NCBI RefSeq assembly: GCF_003573695.1
Contig: NC_039358.1
Coordinates: 237,278,337 to 237,342,336 of the forward strand
Direction of reading: 5' to 3'
Length of the DNA stretch: 64,000 bases
From: Papaver somniferum
Taxonomy: Eukaryota > Streptophyta > Magnoliopsida > Ranunculales > Papaveraceae
The number at the start of each line of letters is the position of its first letter. The first letter of the stretch is position 1. Below are positions 22,661-32,646 of this stretch, in pieces. Position numbers and translations under genes: made by a program. The notes below the pieces were generated by a model. That model was given only the letters and a program-made list of their open reading frames with translations. It made no database searches and was not told where the DNA came from.

Positions 22661-22711
22661 TTTTTTTTGGTTTTATGTAGATACCTACCATTTTACTCCT
22701 GAGAGCTCACC

Positions 22712-23053
22712 TTGGAGGACATTCTTAGGAAACCACAACGAGTGCCAGAAAGAAGCCTCTATAAGTTTGCCTATGGGCGTGAGACCCATCTTGAACAAGC
22801 CCTCGCATTGACTGACAAGCTGGCACTGGAGGAGCTTCGTGAGGTCATGAGGTTCACTAGGATGAGAAGAAATATGATTTCATCTGAGAGGGCTTTCCAT
22901 GGAGAAATGGAAGGTATGTGGGAAGAAATGGCTCAATTTCAAGCCATGGCTGAAGCAGAAGATGCTGCTGCTGATGGTGGGCCTGCTGGTGCTGATGCTG
23001 ATGATCCTGATGTTGCGGGGGGTGCTGCTGCTGCTGATGCTCATGCTCTTTAA
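22712..23053 (+). CDS. Unidentified acidic protein of the small MULE-like element
   Basis: This 114-codon open frame follows a splice-acceptor-like TTTTATGTAG at about 22680. It starts at TTG in this reading; no upstream in-frame ATG exists, so the true start is unknown or lost. The N-terminal half is charged and probably helical (LALEELREVMRFTRMRRNM, MEGMWEEMAQFQAM). The C-terminal third is Ala/Asp/Gly low complexity, ending AAADAHAL. No family was recognised. It sits in the same orientation as the Myb/SANT-like gene 600 bp downstream and between two AATCGG arrays. It could be an element-encoded DNA- or protein-binding accessory factor, but nothing shows this directly. Confidence 0.45.
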   Translation: MEDILRKPQRVPERSLYKFAYGRETHLEQALALTDKLALEELREVMRFTRMRRNMISSERAFHGEMEGMWEEMAQFQAMAEAEDAAADGGPAGADADDPDVAGGAAAADAHAL

Positions 23054-23229
23054 GTTTTTAAGTTTAAGTTTTAGATATTAAAAGGTTAAGTTTAAAAGAC
23101 TTGTGGATGTTTTAAGTTTTTAACACTCTTCTGGGATGTTTAAGGTTGTTATTTTGGATGATCTTTTTGTTGAACTTAATCCACTTAAAGTTTTAATTAT
23201 AATTATGTGTTGTTTCTCTAGGCTGACAT

Positions 23230-23525
23230 GCCAACAATCGGGCTACTCGATATGTTAACATAAACCGATTGTCTGGGTTCCATAGAGGAATCGGTTTATG
23301 TGTGGGGTACGTATAATCTAATTATTCATGTCTTAGAAGTGCATTTTTTCCTGGATGTTTTTCAAGCTATAATCGGATCACATATGCACCTCTATAAACC
23401 GATTTATGTTGGTGAAAATTCAAATTTTTTTACGTGTCTTTAATCGGTTTATATTGGTCACACGATTCCTGCTAGAATAATAACACAATCGGATTTTACA
23501 CACCTTCTAGAAGACCGATTATTGC
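23230..23525. repeat. AATCGG palindrome array, middle block
   Basis: Motifs CAATCGG/CCGATT alternate at about 23236-23272, 23291-23300, 23372-23405, 23441-23450 and 23488-23522, between the two genes of the small element. Confidence 0.8.
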
Positions 23526-23562
23526 ACATTTTACAAAAATAATAGTCATTAGGGACTTTCTC

Positions 23563-23570
23563 TATATATA
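23563..23570 (+). promoter_or_regulatory. TATA box of the Myb/SANT-like gene (small element)
   Basis: TATATATA inside 'ctctatatatagagacctc' lies about 100 bases before the ATG at 23666. The equivalent gene in the large element has nearly the same context (TATATATAGAGGCC at 55185), supporting a shared promoter. Confidence 0.65.
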
Positions 23571-23665
23571 GAGACCTCATCCTTGGACCCCATTTGCCCC
23601 GAAATTGCTCAATCTATCCCCTCTCACTTCATATACTCTACAACTACTCATTTCATACCTTCACA

Positions 23666-24185
23666 ATGGCATCATTTGATTCAAATGAAGATTTGGCAAT
23701 CACCAAATCTTGGTACGCGGAAACTCGAGTTAGAAGGCAGTCCTCCGTAAGGGTGGATCTGTAACCTTTTGGGATAGGTTATACAAAACATACATGCAAG
23801 AGTTTGGGAATCCTAATGGAAGAAGTGTTCAACAAATTCATGATAGGCACCTAGTCATCGAAAATGCAATACTCGCTTATTTAGCTATCCAGAAACCGAT
23901 TTTCAACGCTACCAACTTTAACCTGTCCATTGAACAATTTGTAAGTATTTTTGTGGTTTATTTTACGTGATCCATGTTGTTTGATTTTCCTACTAAACAC
24001 CACTAACAAATTAAGTTTGTGTTTTATTTTTGTAGCATGAAGTCGTCAAAGCGCGCTACTTGGAGGAAAAGGGGGAAGCATTAGCATTCGATGCAAGCTA
24101 TCAACTCATGGTATCCAAAATCCCGGAGTATGCCCTGGAGATGATGGAGGGTGTATCGTCGTTGGATTCCTCGGACGAAGATTGA
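23666..24185 (+). pseudogene. Myb/SANT-like (NAM-like, trihelix) small transposon gene
   Basis: Exon 1 (23666-23940) starts MASFDSNEDLAITKSWYAET and ends at a GTAAGT donor. Exon 2 (24036-24185) runs from CATGAAGTCG to a TGA, ending SSLDSSDED. After RRQS a frameshift is needed to reach GSVTFWDRLYKTYM, RSVQQIHDRHLVIENAIL. The pattern (W in helix 1, FWDRLY, RS.QQIHDRH) is the single Myb/SANT-like DNA-binding fold common in plant TIR transposons and in the 'glutathione S-transferase T3-like/NAM-like' annotations. Its partner in the large element is at 55296-55854. The likely role is DNA binding, but as written the frame is broken in exon 1. Confidence 0.6.
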
Positions 24186-24349
24186 TGGATTTAGAAGTTT
24201 TAGTGTAGGTTTTGTGGGTAGATCTCTATGTAACCCCTCACGAGACTATAACTCGTCCACTAGGGTCGCCTAGGGGTTTAAAGGCTTGATGCATGTGCTA
24301 AATGCATCCTACAATAATGAAATGAATGAAAAAATATTTCTTATGAAAG

Positions 24350-24505
24350 ACAATATTCGGTTTATATATGTCACATAAAACCCCGATTTTCGCAATCGGA
24401 TTTTAGATATGCCAAAGTCAACCGATTTTGGAAGTCCTCTGTTAATTCTGAAAACACCAACCTAGAATCGGTTTATGAGTGCATGAACGTAAACCGATTC
24501 TGGGT
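24350..24505. repeat. AATCGG palindrome array, right block
   Basis: Two inverted pairs: about 24355-24430 and 24466-24502 ('agaatcggtttatg ... gtaaaccgattct'). Confidence 0.8.
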
Positions 24506-24761
24506 ACTGTTCACGAAAAAAAATAAAAAATGCAAGTTGTTTGATGTTTTGAAGAACTCTTTAACATTAGTTGATCTCATATCTAAAACATAATTAACAC
24601 ATAATACGATTAATTAGTGCTAATTAAACAGGGGTAAATTAGGAACTTAAGTAATTGTTGAATAAGGGGTTGTGTGAAAGTTATTTCTAATGACCTTTTC
24701 TGTCATCTAGCAGTAGGACCAAATTAAGTGTAGTAGGCCCCAATTTAGCCAGGAATTTTAA

Positions 24762-25080
24762 GTGCTTTGGATAAAAGTACTTTAAAAATATTCTACCAAA
24801 CACCAATGTCAAAAATTATTGCCATATATACGTTTTGAAAAAAAAAACATTATCAAACCAAGCCCAAGAGTACCTTAGTTTGCTAGAGAATTTGCATTCA
24901 TACAAGAAATTACTCTTCGACTATGAGCAAAATATCGAAAAAAACCTATGAACAATATCCCCTGATGATCAACTTTCATGCTTGACGTCAATAGTTAAAC
25001 TTTCACTGCTGACCGTTTGAAAAAAACCCAAACAACACAAAGATTTGGGTCAAAAAAAAGACCCTAACTGGAAAATAGAA
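24762..25080. other. Short gap before the large MULE-like element
   Basis: AT-rich. It includes 'gggtcaaaaaaaagaccc' (25047-25064), a small inverted repeat. I looked here for a left TIR matching the right end at 56788 and did not find a convincing one, so the left boundary of the large element is uncertain. Confidence 0.4.
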
Positions 25081-25084
25081 GTTA

Positions 25085-25580
25085 CAGAGTGAGAGTCGTT
25101 AGTATCGAAGAAACAATACCCTAACGACTCTTACATTGCATGCTTTTTCTATGAAAAATTGTTAACCTGTTAGTGTAAATATGACGACCCTTGTTCTGAT
25201 ACTTCGACCTTTTGTGCCCTAGAATAGAGTCGTCGCCATATTAGGTTGAAGATGACGACTGTAATTTGACGAACCCAAATTAGTGCATAACGACTCTGGG
25301 TTGAACTTGAATTGCCTTCTGTTGGAGAAAACGATAGAGTCGTCAGTAGTATATAATCCCTAGACTAGGGTCGTCAGTAATCTATAATCCCTAGAGTCGT
25401 CATCTATTTTATAGGATCGGCAGTTACTTGTTTGACGCCCAAGTTTAATCTTTAACGACCCTTTAAGGACCAAAATCATCCTCACTGTCCAATTTTTGCA
25501 AAGAGTCGTTACCTTATAAATTACAGTCGTTACTTTGTAATGAAGAGTCGTTAGTTTGTTAGAGCATATCATTGACGACT
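25085..25580. repeat. GTCGT inverted-motif array, block 1
   Basis: Alternating AGAGTCGT(T/C)A and (T/A)AACGAC(T/C)CT motifs roughly every 20-45 bases. Examples are 'agagtcgttagta' at 25093 with 'taacgactct' at 25121, and 'agagtcgtcagta' near 25335 with 'agggtcgtcagta' near 25368. The block lies just upstream of the mobile-domain gene. Confidence 0.85.
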
Positions 25581-26115
25581 CTTTAACTGATATAGATAAA
25601 GTTGATGTCTTATAAAATATTTTTTTCGTGTTTGGAATTTAGTGACAAGAAAACGAAAGACAAGGTTGAAATCACGATAACTCCTCCTTCGAAACCTCCC
25701 CGCAATGATAAATACTTACTTGCCGGTCCATTGCGCGGAAGAAGTCCGAGTGAGGTATCATTTTCTATCACCGAACCAAGAGACAAAGGTAATGAGTTGT
25801 CCGATTCGTCAGAATCAGACACTCCTGTTGTTTCAGCTAACACTAGTGGTGAAGAAGAAGATGAACAAGAAGAAGAGCAAGTAGAGGAGGAACAGGGTGT
25901 AGAACATGAGGTACAAGAAGAATAGATTCAAGAAGAAGAAGAGGAACAAGAAGAAGAGCAATAAGAGGAGGAAGAAGATGAAGGTAATGGTAGTGGTGAT
26001 GATGAGGATGATGGTAATGAGGAGGAACAACATAAAGTTAATAATGGCGGTGATGATAATGATGATAAGGAGGAAGAGAATGAAGGTAATGATGATGAAA
26101 AGGATGAAGGTGGTG

Positions 26116-28692
26116 TGGTGGGCCCTAGAAAGCGTATAAATTAAGCGTAATAAAAACGGGCCTACAGTAATACCGCAAGTGCACGGTCGTCAGTTGTAGC
26201 TCGTGCAAGTACGGGTCGATCCACAGAGACTGGGTGTGTTTGGAGTTCTCTAGCTATTTTGGGCTCTAATTTGTTGTTGGTTAACTATGAATCCTTTTGG
26301 GATTTGGGCTTAGGGTACCTTTGGATTATAGGCTTGTTTGATAATGAAGTGAACTGAGCTTGGGCTCAGTTGGTCTTGAAGTGCACTAGGCTTGGCCCTT
26401 GAAGTGCACTGGTCTTTTAATTGAGTTTGGGTTTTGACCTTATTCCCTAAGAATGAACTGGGCTTTGAGTGTCAATGGGCTTTGAGTACCCTTGACAGAG
26501 AACTAGGCCTTTGGTGGACTGAACTTGAGTTTTGATTTAGCTAGGCCTTTGGGCTTAGCTGTGAACTGAACTGGGCTTGTGCTGTGTTTGGAGCAGTAGC
26601 AGCAAACAAGGCTGGGCCTGGCAGGAGCACAGCAAGGCTGGAGAAGTGAAGGCAACAGGAGCTGGGAGCAGCAACAGGAGAAGAAGTAGCAGCAGCAGTA
26701 GCAAGAGGAAGGAAAGCAGCAGCAGCAGCAGGGTTGCAGGGCAGTGGCCAAGGCAGCTGAGTAGCAAGGCAAGGAGAAAAGAAGAGATGGCAGTGAAGTA
26801 ATGGTGGAAAAGTGACAGTGAAACAAAGGTAACAAAGATATAAACCAATGCCTAAGCCAAGGGCAGGAGTGTGGAGATAAGCTGACAATGAAGTAAAAAA
26901 AGGAAAGAAAAAAAACAAAGCCAAGGAAATGGCTTTAGGCATTCATCTAGAGTGGGAAGAGAACCAGCTTGCTCACAGTCACTAGTGAGCACTAGTTTCT
27001 CCCCACTGCTCAATCAACTCAATGCTCCAAAGGCTTTAGCCTAACATTCACACAAAACAGTAAACTAATCCTAACATTTGAGAAACTAACAGTTGACAAA
27101 ACAAGAGAGCCTAGGCATACAACTAGAGTGGGAAGAGAACCAGTTTGCTCACAGTAACTAGTGAGCACTAGTTTCTCCCCACTGCTCAATCAATCCAATG
27201 CTTCAAAGGCTTTAGCCTAACATTCCATCACTTCACAATGAACAAACTTAACATTTGAGGAACTAAACCTTAAACACTACAGTGAACTAACAGTTGACAC
27301 TAAAAGTGAACTAACATTAAACACAAAACTAAATTGAAATTAGAAACAGACAGAAATCATAAGAACATAAATTAAATGAACATGGAATTAAACATGAAAT
27401 AAAACAGAAATTGAAAATTAAATAAAATTGAAATTGAAATTAAAATTAACCCTAAATTGAACAGTTGAGAAAATGAAATTAAACCTAATTGGTCACTTGG
27501 CTAGTCCAAGAACACCCTCTATTCGACACCCTTGTGTTCAATTTATACAAAAAGGGACCTATGAACCCTAAATTAAAAACCCTAATTTTACAGACCTAGG
27601 GTTTGATTTTTTTTTTACCTAATTTGATTGACAGGTCTTCACCACATCGTCGACCCATGCTTTATCTCTCTGCTCTGATTCTTCTCACGCTCCTGCTTTG
27701 TGTCTAGCATGAATTACTTCATCAACTCCACACCCTAGGGTTCAGAGGCGTGAGTGTGGGTTTGATGAAACAATAAAGGCTAGGTGGATGGGTTTTTTTT
27801 TCGCAGATATGGGGGGTAGTTGGTGGCAGTTGGTGTAGGTGGTGGCGATGGCAGTGGAAGTAGCAGGTGGAGGTGATGGTGGCGGAATGGGTGTTTCTGC
27901 AGAGGAATGGGGGAGAAGAAGTCGATGGGAATGATGGAGGGTATGTTTGGTTAAGGTATAGGCATTAGGTACTAGAGTGTTGGTCGGGTGTAGCGGATTT
28001 CGATGTTGGCGAATCTGAGTCACTGGATGCGAAGCTGTAGGTGAATCGGATGGCTACCCCTGAAGAGGCTGGTAGCGACCGTCGGATGTATTGATACAAC
28101 GAAGTTAACGGCGAAGATCGAGGTTAGGTGTTGTAGTGTTAAGAGGAAGTATCGAGATTTGATGCGCAGGCAAAGAAGCGACCGTAGGATCTAAATGTGA
28201 TCTAATCTGAAGGCTTGGAATTTAGGTACTATGGTGTTTTGCAGGGACTTTAGATTTTGATGAACGATGAAGAAGCGACAATTGGATGATGAGATGGATC
28301 CGATCTAACGGCTGAGAATGGAGGCGGGTATGGATATAGAAAATGGGTTTGGGTAAGGGTTTTGGGCCTTGGGTATGCCAAGCCCATATCTTCTTTAAGA
28401 ACAATTCTTCCTTCTTGAGCCCATTCCTAGCTTTTTGGTCTTGTGCGCACCATTCTTTGCGGCTTCCTTGCGTAATTTCTTCCGGCTTTTCACTACTCTT
28501 CAGCTCTTTTCTGCTCCGCAAGTCATCCAGACTTTATTTATTACCTAAAAATGCAAAATTAAGTAAGAAAAATATTTATTCTTGAAAACAATGAAAATAC
28601 AGAATATGGGATAAAATGTAGAATTACTGCACAAAAGATGAGTTAAATGCCAACAAAAAGGGATAAATATATACAATATTAGGCACTCATCA
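26116..28692 (-). repeat. Left (3') LTR of retrotransposon A
   Basis: This 2577-bp block pairs with 32647-35211 over its whole length with scattered substitutions and small indels (for example an extra block of CAG-type repeat near 26715). Minus-strand ends are TGATGAGTGCC... and ...GGGCCCACCA. A polypurine tract (minus strand AGGTTTGGGGGTATT, 28693-28707) abuts it. Within it is a 174-bp tandem duplication (from about 26939 and 27113) containing the hairpin 'gctcacagtcactagtgagc'. The frames it contains are Ser/Leu low complexity, not genes. Confidence 0.9.
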
Positions 28693-30556
28693 AATACCCC
28701 CAAACCTGAATTTTACTTGTCCTCAAGTAAAACAAAACTAAGGAAATCCTAACTATACCACTGTCGCTGGTCTCTCGAATGCATTTAGCGTATGCACTAA
28801 GCCTTTTAAACCACTAAGTGTCCCTAGTGGACGAGTTGAAGTCTCGTGAAGGTTTGCTTAGAACGTACCTACAAAGTTCTAGGTCAAAATATAAGCTCAG
28901 ATTCCATCAAACGTGACATGTGCAAAACAGTTTAAGCTCACAGCAAAATGGAGATGTCAATCTAGCTATCGAAGGCACAATCCTAGCACTGATAACAAAA
29001 AAAAAAAAGACATGTGATAAGAGTGTAAAGTGTATCTACACATGTGTAAAGAAAGATCTGAAGTCATGACTACTAATCACCAAGAGATAGTTTCTCAGGC
29101 TAAGAACTGAGGTCGAAATCTAGCTAGCTGTCCGGACTTTACGAGAATTGTGAATGAGTTGGAGGTATTTCACAATTACTCGCGTTGTACATCAATGGCA
29201 TACACCCTCCTTGCTTATTACAATGAAACAACAAAAGATGACTCTTTACATGACTCTTATTTACATTGACTATTCTCTTTTTATTTTTGGAACAAGAGAT
29301 GATGGAATTGATAAGTACTTGATTTTTTTGTATTTTTCTGATATTTTTTTTTTTTTTTTTTTGAAGGAGACACTTTTGATACATATACAAAAGGAAACAA
29401 AAGATTACATGACACTTTGCAAGAGGTAGCCCTTTTTGATGCACCCAGTTAAATTCGATGGTTGTCTTTCTTAATGTAACCTCCACCTTCTATCCCAACC
29501 AACCAAAGAACAAGCTAGTCAAGTTTCGTTCAGTATTCTAAAGTGATTGGCAATCGTAACTTCCTATCAAACACCTTGAAGATCGAGGCCATACATGTAT
29601 TGGTAGATCGTGCGCGTGCAAATTTCTTATCACTATGTGAATTGTGCTAGAATCAGGGTGCCTAAATATCTAGACTAAGACTCCTAATAATTACATATTT
29701 GCACAAGAGTCAACATTTCAAGGTAAATGAGCTCCATTTTTTGTTTTTTTTTTTAATTTTTTTTTTTATTTTTTATTTTGTTTTTAATTTTTTTTTTTTT
29801 TTAATTTTTAATTTTTCAAAAGAGAAGGAGTTCGTTTTCAATTATGGCAATTATCAAAGTATCTACTTTTCACCCCCAAACCTAAACTAAACATTGTCCT
29901 CAATGTTTCAAAATATGAACAAAATTATAATACAACATATGAAGAGGATCATGTTGAGTAGAGAAAAAGGAAAGAAATACCCGATTTCGGCGAAAGCAAT
30001 ATTAGAACTCCGTTATTCAAGGCAAAATCCAACATATGTCAGCCGAGATCATATTGGATTAGCAAATATACAAAAGGAACAAAAGGGTTTTTAAGAAATT
30101 TTATCTACTGGATTATATACAAAAATTCACCATACACTAACAATCTAAAGAGTTGAGGATCAACCCAAAAGACAAAGTGTAGAGGTTTCAACAGCTTCAC
30201 ACATAAGAAAAGCAAGTGAAACTGTGAAACAAAATGAGCTACCCCCAAACCTGGATTTTTCAACGGATAAAATTTTGGAAACAAAATCTCGCAGTTTTGG
30301 GGGTTCATCATGCACAAGGTCTAGCTCGAAATGAACTGTGCTAGGGACGGGCAAACATGCTAATTCCAACTGTGGTTCCTCAAATGTATTATACTTAGAA
30401 GCAAATAGTCCAAAGGACTTGGGAAGCACACAGTTCCAAACCTAGATTAGGAATTTCAGAAAAATCGGTTTGACAATATGGGTACAAACCAAATCTAGGT
30501 TGGGTGGAAGGCCATCAGATTGTGACTTATGTAGGACGATAGGCACATCATTATAA

Positions 30557-31720
30557 TCAACAATCTCCTAAGTCTTCTACACGTGTCACAACATGCTCAC
30601 AATCATCAAACAAATTGGCAAGATCACAATCAGAGTCATCAACATCATCAACAAATTTATTCTCATGCATCGGCAAATCAGGAGAAATATCACAATGTGA
30701 CCTAGGTAGAGAATCAGACACATCAAATATATTTTCATGCATATTAGTGTCTACAGAAGATTCAACTATTCCTATGTCATGCTCATCTTCACAGAATAAT
30801 TGTACGAATCCCATGTCAATATCAAAATCATATGAATTACAATGAGTATTAGAAAGAACAACATGCATGAAGGTCGAGGGCGAGAAGCCATATGTTATTG
30901 AACCAACAGGTTCCACAATATTTTCATGTTCTTCTAACATATCATCATAATCATCATCATGGTAGCATGCATATTGGTCCTCATTAACAGTGGTGGTGTC
31001 ATTAGTCGATTCATGTTCCTCTAAATTAGGTTCATATTCAACATTATTTACATGAATGGGACTAGACACTTCATTAGGGACAACATACATTTCCTCATGA
31101 ATTTCCTCCTTTTGTAGGTGAAGCAAAATCTGATCTAAATATGCATGAATTCGTGATGTAGATCTATCATAGTCTTGCTTAGAGTCTTAAAGCTTCTGTG
31201 GTGGAGTCTAAATTCATGGGAGTACAAAATTCTTCATGTTCAAATTGTGGTGAATGGTACATGTGTGCATGGTCATTAGGGTTTACAAAATATTGATCGC
31301 AACCCTCAAAGGATTGATTATGGTCCCAATGACTACCATTCTCACAATTTATGGGCATTTCATACCTTGGATTTTCTCTAGATTGCCTAAAATTATGCAA
31401 AATATGACAATTCTCAACAGGGTGGTCTAAACTACCACATGCGGGACATGCATAGATTTCAGGTTGCCTAAGAAAATTAGATGTGACAGATTCCTCATGT
31501 GATTGCATTTCTAAAGCTGTGATTCGAGCTTCTATTTGATCCATAAGTGATGATTGTGTGAGTGAGGCACTAGCAAATGTTCATTTTCACGTTGCGATGA
31601 ATGATGCATGTATGAATAGTCATTAGGGTTCATGTATTGCGGCTCGGGACTTTGAAAATGTCCATAATAATTCCTATGACTATTGACATCATGGTCCGTG
31701 GAAGGTTCATAACGTGGCAC
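30557..31720 (-). pseudogene. Gag-like zinc-knuckle remnant in element A
   Basis: Three minus-strand frames (31720-31532, 31544-31179, 31126-30557) join with shifts. The middle one has a coiled-coil-like start (MDQIEARITALEMQSHEE) and a CCHC zinc knuckle CPACGSLDHPVENC (C-x2-C-x4-H-x4-C), the nucleic-acid-binding motif of retrotransposon Gag. The flanks are His/Asn/Tyr-rich (MNPNDYSYMHHSSQ). The last frame is strongly acidic (EDEHDIGIVESS, VDDVDDSDCDLAN). No capsid domain was recognised. The remnant is probably non-functional. Confidence 0.6.
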
Positions 31721-31819
31721 ATGCCCATAAGCAAGTTCTCTAAGAGTTTATTTCCATCCCCAGGAGCAGACCAAAATCCAGACATGATTGGCTCAAAAGC
31801 TAAGTAACTATGTTACAAA

Positions 31820-32060
31820 GCCCAAAATTTGGTTTTTAATGGGTTTGGATTTTTGGGAAAAATTTGGTTTTGGTGGGAGACATTTTTTTGGTTTTTTTAA
31901 ATTTGGGAGCAAGTTTGGTTTTAATGGGATAAAGAAGAAAAAATTTGGTTGTTAAAATGGGAGCAAGTAAAATTTGGTTTTTGAATGGGAGAGTAAATTT
32001 TGGTTTTTTTTTTTTTTTTTTTAAAAAAAAGAAAAAAAATTTGGTTTTTTAATGGGAGCA
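31820..32060. repeat. Degenerate 'aaatttggtttttaatgggagcaag' repeats
   Basis: Imperfect tandem units of about 25-45 bases built on 'tttggtttttaatggga(gcaag)' lie in the leader side of element A. Shorter versions are present in element B at about 43545-43660 and 49140-49215, another link between the two elements. Confidence 0.7.
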
Positions 32061-32620
32061 AGCCCACTGTTTGTTTTGTGTTTGCTTTGGCTCAGCTGGT
32101 TTGAAAACGTTTGGTGAAACTGAGTCCAAAATCTCGGCCTAGAATTTGGGTACTCGGGCCACTAACGAGTTAACCCAGCGTGATCGTTACAAGCTCAGCT
32201 GGGTTTAAAAACCCAGAATACAAAATACAAGTCCAATTTAAACAAGCCCACAAAAATTAAATACACAAGCCCATAATCAATGTAAACAAACAAGCCCACA
32301 AATAAATTATTACAAACCCAACAGAAAATAAGAGAAGCCCAAAAATTGGCTTTAATATTACAAGCCCACAATTAAAAATTGGAAGCCCACAATTCGGGTT
32401 CTCTTAAATGGGTTACCTTTTAAGCACAGCCCAGCTGCTCTGATATTGTTGCAAAAACCCAGTTGGGCTTTGGTTCTTTTCCTTGGTGGCGTCCCAGCAG
32501 AGGAAAAACAGGTTCAGAACAGCAGGTCCAACAGCAAATGAAGTGAAGGAGATGCAGATGCAAACGCTATGCAGTGAAATGCAAAAATAGCTAATAAAAC
32601 TACTAGAAAAACACAGCACC

Positions 32621-32640
32621 AATCCCCGGCAACGGCGCCA
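32621..32640 (-). other. Primer-binding site of element A
   Basis: The minus strand reads TGGCGCCGTTGCCGGGGATT six bases inside the LTR end. This is the primer-site type often assigned to tRNA-Asp in plant gypsy elements. Confidence 0.8.
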
Positions 32641-32646
32641 AAAACT

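Larger units (their letters stand above)
21879..24761. mobile_element. MULE-like TIR element, about 2.87 kb, with 8-9 bp TSD
   Basis: The element spans 21888-24753. The left end reads CCTGGTTAAATTGGGGTCTA, then CTACACTTAATTGGGGCC. The reverse-complemented right end reads CCTGGCTAAATTGGGGCCTA, then CTACACTTAATTTGGTCC, so the TIRs match for about 37 bp with a few changes. The flanking GAATTTTAA (21879-21887) is repeated at 24753-24761 (9 bp if one G is shared with the end, 8 bp otherwise), as for Mutator-like elements. The TIR is related to the right end of the large element (CCTAGCTTAATTGGGGGCC, ending at 56788). It carries two small genes and an AATCGG palindrome array but no transposase, so it must be mobilised in trans. 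Confidence 0.8.
28693..32646 (-). mobile_element. Internal region of LTR retrotransposon A (non-autonomous)
   Basis: Only 3.95 kb lies between the LTRs. No RT, RNase H or integrase motif was found. The 3' third (28693-30100) is closely similar to the 3' untranslated region of element B (42087-43480), and both elements share LTR ends and primer-site type. It is therefore probably a deletion derivative mobilised by element-B-like relatives. A broken gag-like frame is the only coding remnant. Target-site bases TGGTG (26111-26115) and TGATG (35212-35216) match at 4 of 5 positions. Confidence 0.8.

Noticed and set aside
24762..25080. Left TIR of the large element
   Set aside because: I looked for a copy of the 56788 terminus and for TTGTTAAAA here and did not find a convincing match, so no boundary is claimed.
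25085..25580. CRISPR-like array of repeats
   Set aside because: The repeats are inverted and degenerate, spacing is irregular, and the DNA is a plant nuclear genome without cas genes.
25833..26139. Phe/Leu-rich minus-strand and Lys/Met-rich plus-strand frames
   Set aside because: They are shadows of the GAA/GAT-rich acidic region of the mobile-domain gene.
26503..26942. Several overlapping Leu/Cys/Ser-rich frames, repeated at 33034-33539
   Set aside because: They are translations of CAG/AGC repeats inside the LTRs of element A.
29139..29890. Frames with poly-Lys or poly-Phe
   Set aside because: They are low-complexity translations of T-rich tracts in the retrotransposon 3' UTR.
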